Shown here one piece after another: positions 36,196 to 45,297 of a stretch of DNA of 64,000 nt. The number at the start of each line of letters is the position of its first letter. Position 1 is the stretch's first letter. The DNA comes from Pantoea sp. BAV 3049 (GTDB lineage: Bacteria > Pseudomonadota > Gammaproteobacteria > Enterobacterales > Enterobacteriaceae). Below the pieces are notes generated by a model. That model worked only from the letters and a program-made list of their open reading frames with translations, had not been told where the DNA came from and did not search any database. Where the stretch lies: positions 3,207,774 through 3,271,773 of the forward strand of contig NZ_WHOY01000031.1 in assembly GCF_009765445.1 (NCBI RefSeq). Direction: 5' to 3'. The translations under genes were made by a program, and so were the position numbers.

Positions 36196-37419
36196 TTATG
36201 GCCGAACGGTCTGCCACAGCGCGGCCAGCCCGTCAGTCAGGCCGCCACGCCAGCAAAGCGCATCATGTCCGCCTTCAAACTGGCGGTAGATAAGAGAAGG
36301 ATGTGATTTTTGCAGCAGGGGAAGCAGCCGCTGGTTAGCCTGCAGGATCAGCGGTTCCCTGACGCCTGCCTCCATAAAAATACGTAATTCGCAGCCCTCT
36401 CCCACCCCCTGGCTGACCTGCTCTGCCAGCAGGCCGGACTGTTCCTGCCCCTGGCGATGGGGCCACCAGAAGGAGCCGGACTGGCTGAGCACGCAGCCAA
36501 AACGCTGCGGCCAGTGCAGGGCGGCATACAGCGCGGAAAGCCCTCCGAAACTTTGCCCCGCAACCACCGTAGTGGCGGGATCGTCACGCCAAACGTTATC
36601 GCGGCTCAACAGCGGCAAAAGCTCATCCTGCACCGCCATCCAGAAATCCGGGTTGCAGGTCAGTTCACGGCTGCGGCTTTCGGTATTGATGGCATCAATG
36701 AGCAGGTAAACAGCCGGTGGCAGATGGCCGTTATCCGTTTCCGTCTGCAAGGCGGACCAGACTGGCTGCTGCTCTGCCCAGAAGCATCCGTCCAGCAGGA
36801 TCGCCAGTGGCCGTTTTTCTGGCTGTTCCTCGCCGGTAGTGAAGACCCAGACCTGCCGCTGATTGCCGAGGCGCTGACTCCGCCATTGCAGGCTTGTCGC
36901 TGGCGTAAAGCTGGCCGCCGATCCCGGTTGCCAGCCTGGCTGTAAAGGGGCATCCGGCAGATGCAGAGCGGAAACAGGATGTCCCCGACCTCCCTGCCAG
37001 CGGCCGTCTTTATTCAGAGGATCGGCAATGGCCTGACCAAGAAGTTTGCGCCAGCCTTCACGTAAAGCCTGACGGTCCGGCGGAGTTTGCAACGCAGCAG
37101 CGGAGAAATCATCTTCACGGCAGGAAGGAATAAAACAATAACTGCCCCGCCAGCGGGCACTGAGCTGCACCTGCCATCGCCAGATATCGCTGCCATCGAG
37201 TCTTTGCAGGCTTTGCGGCATCATTTGCTGATGGTGATCGGTCACGCCGGTGATGTAGATCCACACGCGGCGGATCGGAGAAGTCTGTGCTGTACCGGCG
37301 GGATCCTGCCAGTAGAACGTCACGGTGCAGGTATCCCCATCCCGGTGAATTTCAGGCAGCCCGCCTGAAACCTTCTGCTGCCACTCCCCGAGTGTGATGC
37401 GATCGCCGCCGCCAGTCAT
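36196..37419 (-). CDS. fes: Enterobactin esterase Fes
   Basis: A 407-residue cytosolic esterase (E. coli 400) that hydrolyses ferric enterobactin to release iron. The N-terminal domain has IRRVWIYITGVTDHHQQ and WRGSYCFIP; the alpha/beta-hydrolase domain has the nucleophile motif VVAGQSFGGLSALYAALHWP and the catalytic histidine in EGGHDALCWR. The start at 37419 matches the family; an ATG at 37452 is possible, while the longest frame (from 37563) would run through the Fur-like site and is rejected. First gene of fes-ybdZ-entF-entS. Confidence 0.93.
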   Translation of the reverse strand: MTGGGDRITLGEWQQKVSGGLPEIHRDGDTCTVTFYWQDPAGTAQTSPIRRVWIYITGVTDHHQQMMPQSLQRLDGSDIWRWQVQLSARWRGSYCFIPSCREDDFSAAALQTPPDRQALREGWRKLLGQAIADPLNKDGRWQGGRGHPVSALHLPDAPLQPGWQPGSAASFTPATSLQWRSQRLGNQRQVWVFTTGEEQPEKRPLAILLDGCFWAEQQPVWSALQTETDNGHLPPAVYLLIDAINTESRSRELTCNPDFWMAVQDELLPLLSRDNVWRDDPATTVVAGQSFGGLSALYAALHWPQRFGCVLSQSGSFWWPHRQGQEQSGLLAEQVSQGVGEGCELRIFMEAGVREPLILQANQRLLPLLQKSHPSLIYRQFEGGHDALCWRGGLTDGLAALWQTVRP

Positions 37420-37473
37420 ACCATTAACCTTATGTTCTTTATGATGAAACATCCCACCTGATAGGATGATAAT

Positions 37474-37492
37474 AATATTGATAATAATTAGC
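37474..37492. promoter_or_regulatory. Fur box upstream of fes
   Basis: AATATTGATAATAATTAGC matches 15 of 19 Fur consensus positions and lies 22-55 bases upstream of the two possible fes starts. It is embedded in a longer run of GATAAT/ATTATC half-sites, as usual for Fur-regulated promoters. Confidence 0.75.
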
Positions 37493-37668
37493 ATTTGCAA
37501 CACTGAGCGGCATATTTGCCAGGAAACAGGAGCGGTGAAGCAGGAAACAGAGAGCGGTGACATTTGTCGCTGTGAGCGAAACCAGCGCGGAAAAATTTGT
37601 TACCGGAACAAGATTAAGCGTGATGGATACCGGGTCAGACTTGTAGCCTGCCCGGTCTGGTCTGCGGT

Positions 37669-38931
37669 TTATGCTTTGCTGATGTTGATTTCTTCGATCT
37701 CAGGTTCGTTATGCAGGCGCTGGCGACGACGCAGTCCGGGGAAGAGTTTCATCCACAGCGCGACCACGATTAGCGTACCAATGCCACCGACTGCGGCAGC
37801 CGGAACGGCCCCCAACCACGCGGCCAGCATGCCCGACTCAAACTCACCGAGCTGGTTTGAGGTGTTAATGAAGATTGAGTTTACCGCACTGACGCGCCCG
37901 CGCATTTCATCCGGCGTATCCAGTTGCACCAGCGAACCACGGATCACCATGCTGATCATATCGCAGCCTTCCAGTGCGAACAGTGCCAGCATTGACAACC
38001 ATAACTCTTTTGAAAACGCAAAAACCAGCGTGGCCACACCAAAACCCGCCACGGCGGCAAACATTGTCATCCCGACGTGACGCTCAAGCGTACGGCGGCT
38101 GAGCCAGAAGCCCACCAGCAACCCACCAACAGCCGGTGCGCCTCGCAATAAGCCCAGCCCCCAGGGACCGGTATGCAGTACATCTTTGGCGAAGATTGGC
38201 AGTAGCGCGGTTGCTCCTCCCAGCAGAACGGCAAAGAGATCCAGCGAAATTACCCCAAGGACATCTGGCCGGTTACGGATGAACTTAACGCCGGCAAACA
38301 CACTGGCAAAAGTAGCGGGTACTCGTGGAGGCGGCGCATGATCATAGCGCAGAAGGCTGACCATGGTAATGGAGACCAGATAGAGAATACCGGTGGTGGC
38401 GTACACTACCCCCGGACCGGCAACATATAAAAAGCCGCCCAGTGCCGGACCCACTATTGCTGCGGTCTGCATCGCAGTGGTACTGGCTGCAGTGGCGCGA
38501 GCCAGCATCGCCGGAGGCACCAGCGCAGGCAGCATCGATTGTAGCGAGGGCGCTTCCAGCGTGCGGGCAACAGAGATAATAAAAATCAGGCTGAGGATAA
38601 TCAGCTCGTCGGTTCGCTGCATTAAGGTTAGCGCGGCCAGCACGACGATGGCCAGCCATTCCGTGATTTGTCCCCACAGCACCACCCGCCGACGGTCAAA
38701 CTGGTCGGCAACGTGTCCGGCAGGGAGCGCCAGCAGCACGGCGGGTAAGAACTGGACCAGGCCAATCAGGCCAAGATCCAGCGCGCGGCCAGTCAGAGAA
38801 TAGATTTGCCAGCCCACCGCGATGGACAACATCTGGAAACCAAAGCTGGAGCTGGTACGCGCCAGCCAGAAAGCCACAAATGAACGATACTGAAACAGCG
38901 ATCCCGCCCCGGCGGAAGAGGATGAATGCAT
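37669..38931 (-). CDS. MFS transporter of the EntS/MFS_3 type
   Basis: A 420-residue inner-membrane protein with about 12 hydrophobic helices. FVAFWLARTSSSFGFQMLSI, VADQFDRRRVVLWGQ (motif A) and TPDEMRGRVSAVNSIFINTS are typical of the EntS-like MFS group. It points the same way as the fes operon but lies upstream of the Fur site, so it is a separate unit. The substrate is unknown; it is not the EntS of this cluster, which is at 30732-31991. Confidence 0.85.
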   Translation of the reverse strand: MHSSSSAGAGSLFQYRSFVAFWLARTSSSFGFQMLSIAVGWQIYSLTGRALDLGLIGLVQFLPAVLLALPAGHVADQFDRRRVVLWGQITEWLAIVVLAALTLMQRTDELIILSLIFIISVARTLEAPSLQSMLPALVPPAMLARATAASTTAMQTAAIVGPALGGFLYVAGPGVVYATTGILYLVSITMVSLLRYDHAPPPRVPATFASVFAGVKFIRNRPDVLGVISLDLFAVLLGGATALLPIFAKDVLHTGPWGLGLLRGAPAVGGLLVGFWLSRRTLERHVGMTMFAAVAGFGVATLVFAFSKELWLSMLALFALEGCDMISMVIRGSLVQLDTPDEMRGRVSAVNSIFINTSNQLGEFESGMLAAWLGAVPAAAVGGIGTLIVVALWMKLFPGLRRRQRLHNEPEIEEINISKA

Positions 38932-38985
38932 AGCAATTCCTGAGTAAGAGTTATTTTTATCGTTATCCGGCCTGAGAGGTAACCT

Positions 38986-40410
38986 TCAGGGCGATGCGGC
39001 CGGCTTAGTATATTTCCACAGCCAGCGCCCGCTGACCATCCTGCGATAGAAGAAAACGCCACGTACAATCCAGTCAAGGAACATGCCCAGCCAGATCCCC
39101 ACCACGCCAAAGCCCAGTAGCACACCCAGAGTGTACCCGGCAATGATGCGGCAGCCCCACATACCCAGCAGCGAGATCCACATGGTGAATCTCGCATCCC
39201 GCGCTCCTTTCAGCCCTGCGGGTAGCACCCATGAAGCCGCCCAGAACGGCATAAAGGCAGCATTGAGCCATACCAGGATCTTCACAACGTGGATCACATC
39301 ATCTTCGCTGGTGTAAAACGCGGCCAGTGGCCCGGCGAAAGGCACCGTCAGCGCGGCCAGGATACACAGGCCAATGGTCGACAGCCAGAAAATATGCCGC
39401 AGCTGCCGTTCCGGCTGCCTGAGCTGCCCCTTGCCCAGCCGGGTGCCGACGATGATGGTGGAGGCGGAACCCAGCGCGTTGCCAGGCAGGTTAATCATCG
39501 AAACAATGGAGAAGGCAATAAAGTTACCGGCAATCACATCGGTTCCCATTCCGGCAACGAAGATTTGCGTCAGCAATTTACCGCCATTAAACAGCACCGA
39601 TTCGATGCTGGCAGGCACGCCAATCCCCAGCACTTCCATCAGGATGCCGGTGTTCAGGCGGGAAAAGTAGCTGCGCAGGGTGATTTTCAGCTGCGGGTTA
39701 AACCCGATCATCAGGACGTAAATGACCGCAACAGCACCAACATATCGGGAAAGGGTCAGACCCAGCCCGGCACCGACAAACCCCATCCCTTTCCAGCCAA
39801 AGCAGCCGTAAATCAGCGCGGTACTGAAGACAATGTTGAGGATGTTCATCCCGCCGTTAATCAGCATGGGGATTTTAGTGTTGCCCGCGCCGCGTAATGC
39901 ACCACAACCAATCAGCGCGATGGCCGCTGCCGGATAGCTCCAGGCGGTGATATTCAGATAGACCAGCGCCAGCTCTTTTACTTTGGGCTCGGCGTTACCG
40001 GCGATAACATCAATAATTTGCTGCCCAAAGAATTCGATGCCAATCGCCAGCAGAATAGCGAACACCGTCATCAGCACCAGCGACTGACGGGCAGCGGCCT
40101 GTGCCCGTTCGCGGTTCAGCTTACCGAGACTGAAGGCCACCACCACCGTGGTCCCCAAATCGATGGCTGCAAAAAAGGAGATCACCACCATGTTAAAGCT
40201 GTCGGCCAGCCCCACGCCCGCCATCGCCTCTTTGCCCAACCAGCTGACCAGAAAGGTGCTGAGCACCCCCATCAGCAGAACGCAGAGATTCTCGAAAAAA
40301 ATGGGCACCGCCAGCGGAGTGATCTCCCGCCAGAATAAAACCTTGTAGGAACGTCGTTTGGAAGACCACGGTTGTATTGCCTGCTGCAGAGTAACCCTGA
40401 AGTTTTGCAA
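38986..40410 (-). CDS. yeeO: MATE-family efflux protein YeeO
   Basis: A 474-residue multidrug/oligosaccharidyl-lipid/polysaccharide transporter with 12 hydrophobic helices. The stretches KRRSYKVLFWREITPLAVPI, AMAGVGLADSFNMV, GCGALRGAGNTKIPMLINGG and WVLPAGLKGARDARFTMW match E. coli YeeO (EmmdR), which exports flavins and some drugs. In E. coli yeeO stands beside a tRNA-Asn near cbl, so its presence on this side agrees with a conserved but rearranged neighbourhood. It lies 54 bases downstream of nothing shared: the MFS gene follows it after 54 bases on the same strand. Confidence 0.9.
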   Translation of the reverse strand: MQNFRVTLQQAIQPWSSKRRSYKVLFWREITPLAVPIFFENLCVLLMGVLSTFLVSWLGKEAMAGVGLADSFNMVVISFFAAIDLGTTVVVAFSLGKLNRERAQAAARQSLVLMTVFAILLAIGIEFFGQQIIDVIAGNAEPKVKELALVYLNITAWSYPAAAIALIGCGALRGAGNTKIPMLINGGMNILNIVFSTALIYGCFGWKGMGFVGAGLGLTLSRYVGAVAVIYVLMIGFNPQLKITLRSYFSRLNTGILMEVLGIGVPASIESVLFNGGKLLTQIFVAGMGTDVIAGNFIAFSIVSMINLPGNALGSASTIIVGTRLGKGQLRQPERQLRHIFWLSTIGLCILAALTVPFAGPLAAFYTSEDDVIHVVKILVWLNAAFMPFWAASWVLPAGLKGARDARFTMWISLLGMWGCRIIAGYTLGVLLGFGVVGIWLGMFLDWIVRGVFFYRRMVSGRWLWKYTKPAASP

Positions 40411-40539
40411 GATTGTTCCAGCCAGAAAGAGGGAGAGTTAAGAAGGCTTAACAGATGATGGTAAAAGGCTGACTAATATGCAAAGTCTTTTTCGGGATTT
40501 TCTTGTTACACTGCGCCGGTTAACCGTCAGGAGAAAATA

Positions 40540-41613
40540 ATGAAAGCCCGTTCGGTCACTCTGGCAGACGTTGCCTCCGCCGCTGGCGTTTCGTATCAGA
40601 CCGTTTCAAGGGTGCTGAACCACCCGGCCAGCGTGGCTGCGCGCACCCGGACAAAAGTCGAAGCGGTAATGGCTGAACTGAACTACGTGCCTAACCGCGT
40701 GGCTCAACAGCTGGCGGGCAAACGCTCCCGCACGCTCGGGCTGGCGACCAGCGATCTGGCGTTACTCGCGCCAGCGCAGATCGCCTCAGCCATTCAGCAT
40801 CAGGCAAGCGTTCGGGATTACCGGCTGGTGATAGCCATGGCCGGCCCTGCCGGGGCGGAAGGTGCAGTGCATGAGTTGATGGCTCAGCGGGTGGATGCGT
40901 TGCTGATCAATCTGCCGCTGGACAGTGAACAGGCGTCGGCGATTGCAGCTATGGCGGACAATCTCCCCTGCCTGTTCCTTGATGTGCCTGAGGAAGCGCC
41001 TGTCGCCTGCTGCCAGTTCAGCGTGGAAACCGGTGCCCGTCAGGGCGCAGAACATCTGCTGTCACTGGGGCATCGCGACATCGCCCTGCTCAACGGGCCT
41101 GCGCATTCAGTGGCGGCCAGAGCCCGCTATCAGGTCTGGCTGAGCGTTTTGCAGGAGCATCAGCTTCAGCCACACAGCGTACTGACCGGAGACTGGAGTG
41201 CGCGGTCAGGTTATCAGGCGATTATTTCGCTTGCCGGTCGCCCTCTGCCCGGTGCTTTACTGGTCGCCAACGACCAGATGGCGCTGGGCGCGCTGCGGGC
41301 CCTGAATCAGACGGGTCTGCGCATTCCCGGTGATATATCGGTAGTGGGTTATGACGATACGGCCGAAAGCGCCTGGTACCAGCCTCCTCTCACTACCGTC
41401 AGGCAGGATATGCAGCAGTTAGGAAAATGCAGCGTCGACTGGCTGGTAAACAGGCTGGAGGGAGAAGCCCCTTCTGAGCCGCTGTCGCCCTTCGCGCCCC
41501 GGCTGGTGGTACGTGACACAACCGCGCCACCGGACAGCGAACGGGTTGGGATAAAATACCTTGCCGGAGAGTTGCGACGACTGGCGCACCTGCTGGAAGG
41601 ACAACAGAAATGA
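40540..41613 (+). CDS. LacI-type transcriptional repressor, no adjacent lac genes
   Basis: A 357-residue regulator with a LacI helix-turn-helix (TLADVASAAGVSYQTVSRVLNHPASVA), hinge (YVPNRVAQQLAGKRS) and periplasmic-binding-like core (RLVIAMAGPAGAEGAVHELM; ALLVANDQMALGALRALNQT). The SYQTVSRV recognition helix and C-terminal tail (RRLAHLLEGQQK) resemble the lactose repressor itself rather than PurR or GalR. It is divergent from yeeO and followed at once by a terminator. No beta-galactosidase or permease gene is adjacent, so the target must be elsewhere. Confidence 0.88.
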   Translation: MKARSVTLADVASAAGVSYQTVSRVLNHPASVAARTRTKVEAVMAELNYVPNRVAQQLAGKRSRTLGLATSDLALLAPAQIASAIQHQASVRDYRLVIAMAGPAGAEGAVHELMAQRVDALLINLPLDSEQASAIAAMADNLPCLFLDVPEEAPVACCQFSVETGARQGAEHLLSLGHRDIALLNGPAHSVAARARYQVWLSVLQEHQLQPHSVLTGDWSARSGYQAIISLAGRPLPGALLVANDQMALGALRALNQTGLRIPGDISVVGYDDTAESAWYQPPLTTVRQDMQQLGKCSVDWLVNRLEGEAPSEPLSPFAPRLVVRDTTAPPDSERVGIKYLAGELRRLAHLLEGQQK

Positions 41614-41614
41614 C

Positions 41615-41643
41615 AAAGGGCGATCGATGATCGCCCTTTTTTT
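41615..41643 (+). terminator. Terminator of the LacI-type gene
   Basis: Stem AGGGCGATC/GATCGCCCT with a three-base loop followed by seven T, directly behind the stop codon. The A-run on the other side could let it serve yeeX on the minus strand as well. Confidence 0.88.
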
Positions 41644-41660
41644 ATGCTTAACCGTCTGGT

Positions 41661-41981
41661 TTACTGAGGTTTGGGTTCGCCCATCGCCTTCAGTTTTTTC
41701 GACAGGTCACGACGCTCTTTCGACAGATCGGCGTTTTTGATGATGTAGTCATCAACACGATCCTCGTAGTCACTGCGCATGCTGCCGATAATTTCCTGAA
41801 TAGCTTCGATGCTCATGCCCGGCTTGATATATTCGCTCAGGTTATCCAGCAGCAGGACACGTTTCTGGTTATCACGAATTTTCTTCTCATTGTCGTGAAT
41901 CTCGCGCTGCAGCTTGTTCTTACGGCGGAACATCCGCACGAACTCCAGCACGTCCTGAAATGATTGCTTTGCATTTTCCAT
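41661..41981 (-). CDS. yeeX: DUF496 protein YeeX
   Basis: A 106-residue mostly helical, charged protein ([60 protein letters not shown]), nearly identical to E. coli YeeX over its length. Long heptad-like stretches suggest a coiled-coil protein. Its function is not established. The start at 41981 matches the E. coli N-terminus and has AAAGGTG upstream. It neighbours yeeA as in E. coli. Confidence 0.94.
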   Translation of the reverse strand: MENAKQSFQDVLEFVRMFRRKNKLQREIHDNEKKIRDNQKRVLLLDNLSEYIKPGMSIEAIQEIIGSMRSDYEDRVDDYIIKNADLSKERRDLSKKLKAMGEPKPQ

Positions 41982-42131
41982 GGAGACACCTTTCATTTAG
42001 GCCTGTTCGCACAGGCGTCATTATCGTCGCTGTCAGCTTAGCGGTATGCCGCGGCCGATGGCAATGTAGAGTCGGACTGTCAGTATCTTACCGCGAAGCA
42101 CCTCTGCCCGCAGTAAGTTGTTGCAAATCGC

Positions 42132-43190
42132 TTATTTACGCAGCACCAGCCGCATCAGATCGGACAGCCTCTCCAGCTGCCCGGCCAGTTCCAGGTTCAG
42201 CCAGACGTAACCATGGATCGGCGTTTCCACCAGCTCATCGCTGTTCGATTCTTTGATCAACTGGCGCAGCTCGCGGCTGATATCTGCCAGCTCTGCGCTG
42301 TTGGCCGCGATCTTCTCGGTGCTGCCTTCCACTATCGCCGTGGAGAGCGCACGCAAGGTGTTTTCCGTCATTTGCTGAGTGCGCCGCAGCGTCGGGGCAT
42401 TGAGCATAATCAGGTGGCTCTCGCGGGAGGCCCACCAGGCATTCATCAACAGCTCCAGTGTGCAGACCATATTGCGATTAAGCGTCTGGATGCCTTCAAA
42501 TACGGAGCGCGGAGTGCGCGTCTCTTTGCTGGAAGGTTCAATCAGCGAACGCATCTTCACCACTCTGGTCAGCAGTTGCTGCATCGGACGCCCCAGCCGC
42601 GGCTTCTCTACCAGATTAGGAGAGAAACCGGCATGATAAATTTTGGCCGTTTCCAGCAGCGAATCCGACAATTTTATCCGCCAGTGAGTATAGGCCTTTT
42701 GCGGATAGATACTGGTAAACAGCAGCGCCAGAATCGAACCGAGGATCACATCCCCTCCCCGCCAGAGCGCGGTGGTCATATCTCCCGGAGGTGCACCGCA
42801 AATCACCGCCAGCGTAATGCCAATCAGCAGCGCCATATATGGGTGTTTACCCAGCGTGAGGAAACCGCACAGAAACATTACCACCGTGCACCAGGCCAGC
42901 ATCACCGGCATGGAGATCAATTCCAGCTTCAGCGCAATCAGCCCCGAGACCGAGCCACCAATCGTCCCACCAATCCTCTGCACTGCGCGAGGCAGCACGT
43001 TTCCCCAGGAGGAGATGGGCCCCATCACCACCACCAGGGTGATCAGCGGCCAGGTCCCTTCCGGTATCGCCATCAGGCGCACCAGTAAAAAGGTCAGCAC
43101 AAACGCCAACGCAATCCGGATGCCATGGACTGTGCGGTAGTTACGATAGAGGGTGAATTCGAAGGCCGATAACGGCTTGTCGGGACGCAA
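42132..43190 (-). CDS. yeeA: FUSC-family inner-membrane protein YeeA
   Basis: A 352-residue protein with about six hydrophobic helices in the N-terminal half (VHGIRIALAFVLTFLLVRLM, GTWPLITLVVVMGPISSWGN, ALLIGITLAVICGAP) and a long helical cytosolic C-terminal half. It belongs to the aromatic acid exporter/FUSC family and matches E. coli YeeA in length. The substrate is unknown. It keeps the E. coli neighbourhood (yeeX on one side, sbmC and dacD on the other), except that the gluconate-dehydrogenase-like genes are inserted between it and sbmC. Confidence 0.92.
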   Translation of the reverse strand: MRPDKPLSAFEFTLYRNYRTVHGIRIALAFVLTFLLVRLMAIPEGTWPLITLVVVMGPISSWGNVLPRAVQRIGGTIGGSVSGLIALKLELISMPVMLAWCTVVMFLCGFLTLGKHPYMALLIGITLAVICGAPPGDMTTALWRGGDVILGSILALLFTSIYPQKAYTHWRIKLSDSLLETAKIYHAGFSPNLVEKPRLGRPMQQLLTRVVKMRSLIEPSSKETRTPRSVFEGIQTLNRNMVCTLELLMNAWWASRESHLIMLNAPTLRRTQQMTENTLRALSTAIVEGSTEKIAANSAELADISRELRQLIKESNSDELVETPIHGYVWLNLELAGQLERLSDLMRLVLRK

Positions 43191-43445
43191 TGCTTTCTCC
43201 TGAGGATCTTAATCGCACCGATCATACCCGATAAAAATCCCGGAAGATTGATTCTGTACTATTTTTTCTGCAGGAGTTGCCCTGAGAAAAATAAGGGAAT
43301 AACACTAATTAACAATATAGAAACAAACGAATTACATAACACTGTCGTCTTATTCATACTTTTACATTTTTCTTGGTTTTCTATACATACTGGAACAAGG
43401 AAGCACAATGCGTAAACCCACCCCCACGCTGCCCGGCGTCAGGCG

Positions 43446-43940
43446 GTGGTAAAAAACTATCTCAGCACTATGTCGATTGGCTGTGAAGCCAGCAGCTACA
43501 CCCAGCGAACAAACTATCTTTCCCTCGATCCAAACTACAAAGACCCGCATGGCCGACCGCTGCTGCGCATTACCTTCGACTTCCCGGAAAACGACCTGCG
43601 GATGGCGCAGTACTGTACTGGTAAAGTCGCGGAGATTGCCAAAAGCATGAACCCGCGTCAGCTGGTCGCCAAACCTACCAGCGGGCACTGGAACAGCGTG
43701 CCCTATCAGTCATCTCACGTCTGTGGTGGTTTTGTGATGGGTGCCGATCCTTCAAACAGCTCGGTGAACAAACACCTGCAGGTGTGGGATGTGCCAAACC
43801 TGTTTGTGGTCGGCGCTTCGGCCTTCCCGCAGAATCCGGGCTACAACCCGACCGGTACGGTCGGCGCGCTGGCCTACAAGGCAGCCCATGATATCCGGGC
43901 TTACTATCTGAAACGCCCGGGGGAGATGATTACCGCATGA
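43446..43940 (+). pseudogene. GMC oxidoreductase, C-terminal remnant only
   Basis: The last 160 or so residues of a flavin-dependent GMC oxidoreductase of the membrane-bound gluconate/sorbitol dehydrogenase type: HVCGGFVMGADPSNSSVNKH with the catalytic-histidine region, then WDVPNLFVVGASAFPQNPGY and NPTGTVGALAYKAA, the conserved GMC C-terminal signature. Full-length enzymes have about 590 residues, so the FAD-binding N-terminal three quarters are missing. An ATG at 43408 with an upstream AAGG starts an 11-codon frame (MRKPTPTLPGV) that ends just where the remnant begins, so a large internal deletion is likely. The frame is open back to 43416 with no good start. Confidence 0.85.
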
Positions 43941-45163
43941 ACAAGCGTACGCTTTTCGCACTGGCTGCGATTTCACTCTCTGCCCTCAGCATCTCTCAAG
44001 CCTGGGCACAGCCTGAATACGACCAGATTGAACGGGGCCGCTATATTGCCACGCTGGGTGACTGTACGGCCTGCCACACGGTCAGCAAAGATAAGCCCTT
44101 TGCCGGAGGGGTCAGCCTTAATACGCCGTTTGGCGTACTGGTTGGGGCCAACATCACCCCGGATCGCGATACCGGTATTGGCAACTGGAATTTCGATGAC
44201 TTCCAGCGCGCGATGTCTGAAGGGATCGGCCACGGCGGTAAACGCCTGTACGGTGCCATGCCGTTTACCGCCTACACCAAAGTGACCCGCCAGGATAACG
44301 CCGATCTGTGGGCTTATCTGCAAAGCCTTCAGCCGGTGCATCAGGAGGTTGAGTCTAACCAGCTTCCCTTCCCGTTCAACGTACGGACCAGCCTGATCGT
44401 CTGGAACTGGATGAACTTCGACAAAGGCGAATTCAAACCGGATATGAGCAAATCAGCCGAGTGGAACCGGGGAGCCTATCTGGTTCAGGGGCTGGGCCAC
44501 TGCGGCACCTGCCATACGCCGAAAAATGTGCTGGGCGGCGATAAATCCAGCCAGTTCCTTTCCGGTGCAGTGGTGGAGAGCTGGTGGGCTCCCAATCTGA
44601 CCAGCGACGAGCATATCGGCCTGGGCAAATGGACACAGGATGATATCGTCAGCTACCTGCGTACCGGGGTGAACCGTTACGACATTGCTTCCGGTCCGAT
44701 GGCCGATGCGGTGAAGAACTCCACCCAGTACTGGCGTGCTGAAGATCTCAAAGCGGTGGCCACTTACCTGAAATCGACTCCGGTTCAGGGCAGCGACAAG
44801 CCTGCTCCGCTGGCGGCTGATGACAGCAGGATGAAAACAGGCGCGCTGATTTATGAAGCGAAGTGCTCAGCCTGCCATGCCCCACAAGGCAAAGGCGGCA
44901 AGAATATCTTCCCCCGCCTGGCAGACAGCCCGCTGATTAACGCGCCGGAAGCCACCTCACTGATCCATGTTGTGGTCGCAGGCAGCCGTGGTGTCGATAC
45001 CGATAGCCGCCCAACCGCACCGGCAATGCCTTCCTTCGCCGGTACGCTGAGTGACGAAGAGATGGCGGACGTGATTACTTATATCCGCAACAGCTGGGGC
45101 AATGCCGCATCGCCTGTCAGTGCCAGCGACGTGCAAAAGCTGAAAGCCGAACTGCGCGAGTAG
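43937..45163 (+). CDS. Triheme cytochrome c subunit (gluconate/alcohol dehydrogenase type)
   Basis: A 408-residue periplasmic membrane-bound cytochrome with a Sec signal peptide (cut near AWA-QPEYD) and three heme-binding motifs: CTACH (43-47), CGTCH (189-193) and CSACH (310-314). The length and spacing fit the cytochrome subunit of FAD-dependent gluconate 2-dehydrogenase and related enzymes, which passes electrons from the GMC subunit to ubiquinone. Its start overlaps the stop of the GMC remnant (ATGA). With its catalytic partner destroyed it is probably a leftover, unless it serves another dehydrogenase. Confidence 0.9.
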   Translation: MNKRTLFALAAISLSALSISQAWAQPEYDQIERGRYIATLGDCTACHTVSKDKPFAGGVSLNTPFGVLVGANITPDRDTGIGNWNFDDFQRAMSEGIGHGGKRLYGAMPFTAYTKVTRQDNADLWAYLQSLQPVHQEVESNQLPFPFNVRTSLIVWNWMNFDKGEFKPDMSKSAEWNRGAYLVQGLGHCGTCHTPKNVLGGDKSSQFLSGAVVESWWAPNLTSDEHIGLGKWTQDDIVSYLRTGVNRYDIASGPMADAVKNSTQYWRAEDLKAVATYLKSTPVQGSDKPAPLAADDSRMKTGALIYEAKCSACHAPQGKGGKNIFPRLADSPLINAPEATSLIHVVVAGSRGVDTDSRPTAPAMPSFAGTLSDEEMADVITYIRNSWGNAASPVSASDVQKLKAELRE

Positions 45164-45238
45164 CAGGTAACTTGCCGCCACAGCCTGGCGCACTGGCAGA
45201 TTCAGATGTTCCGCCAGCGTCAGGCTTACTGTTTAACC

Positions 45239-45270
45239 CACCCTCTCCTGCCGGAGAGGGTGCTTTCTCC
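45239..45270 (+). terminator. Terminator of the cytochrome gene
   Basis: A 10-bp stem CACCCTCTCC/GGAGAGGGTG with a four-base loop, followed by CTTTCTCC. The pyrimidine tract is interrupted, so efficiency is uncertain. Confidence 0.55.
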
Positions 45271-45297
45271 CATAACTGACCACTGTCGCAGGTAGTC

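Noticed and set aside
37420..37563. N-terminal extension of Fes
   Set aside because: It would place the Fur-like site inside the coding sequence and adds residues absent from Fes; starts at 37419 or 37452 fit better.
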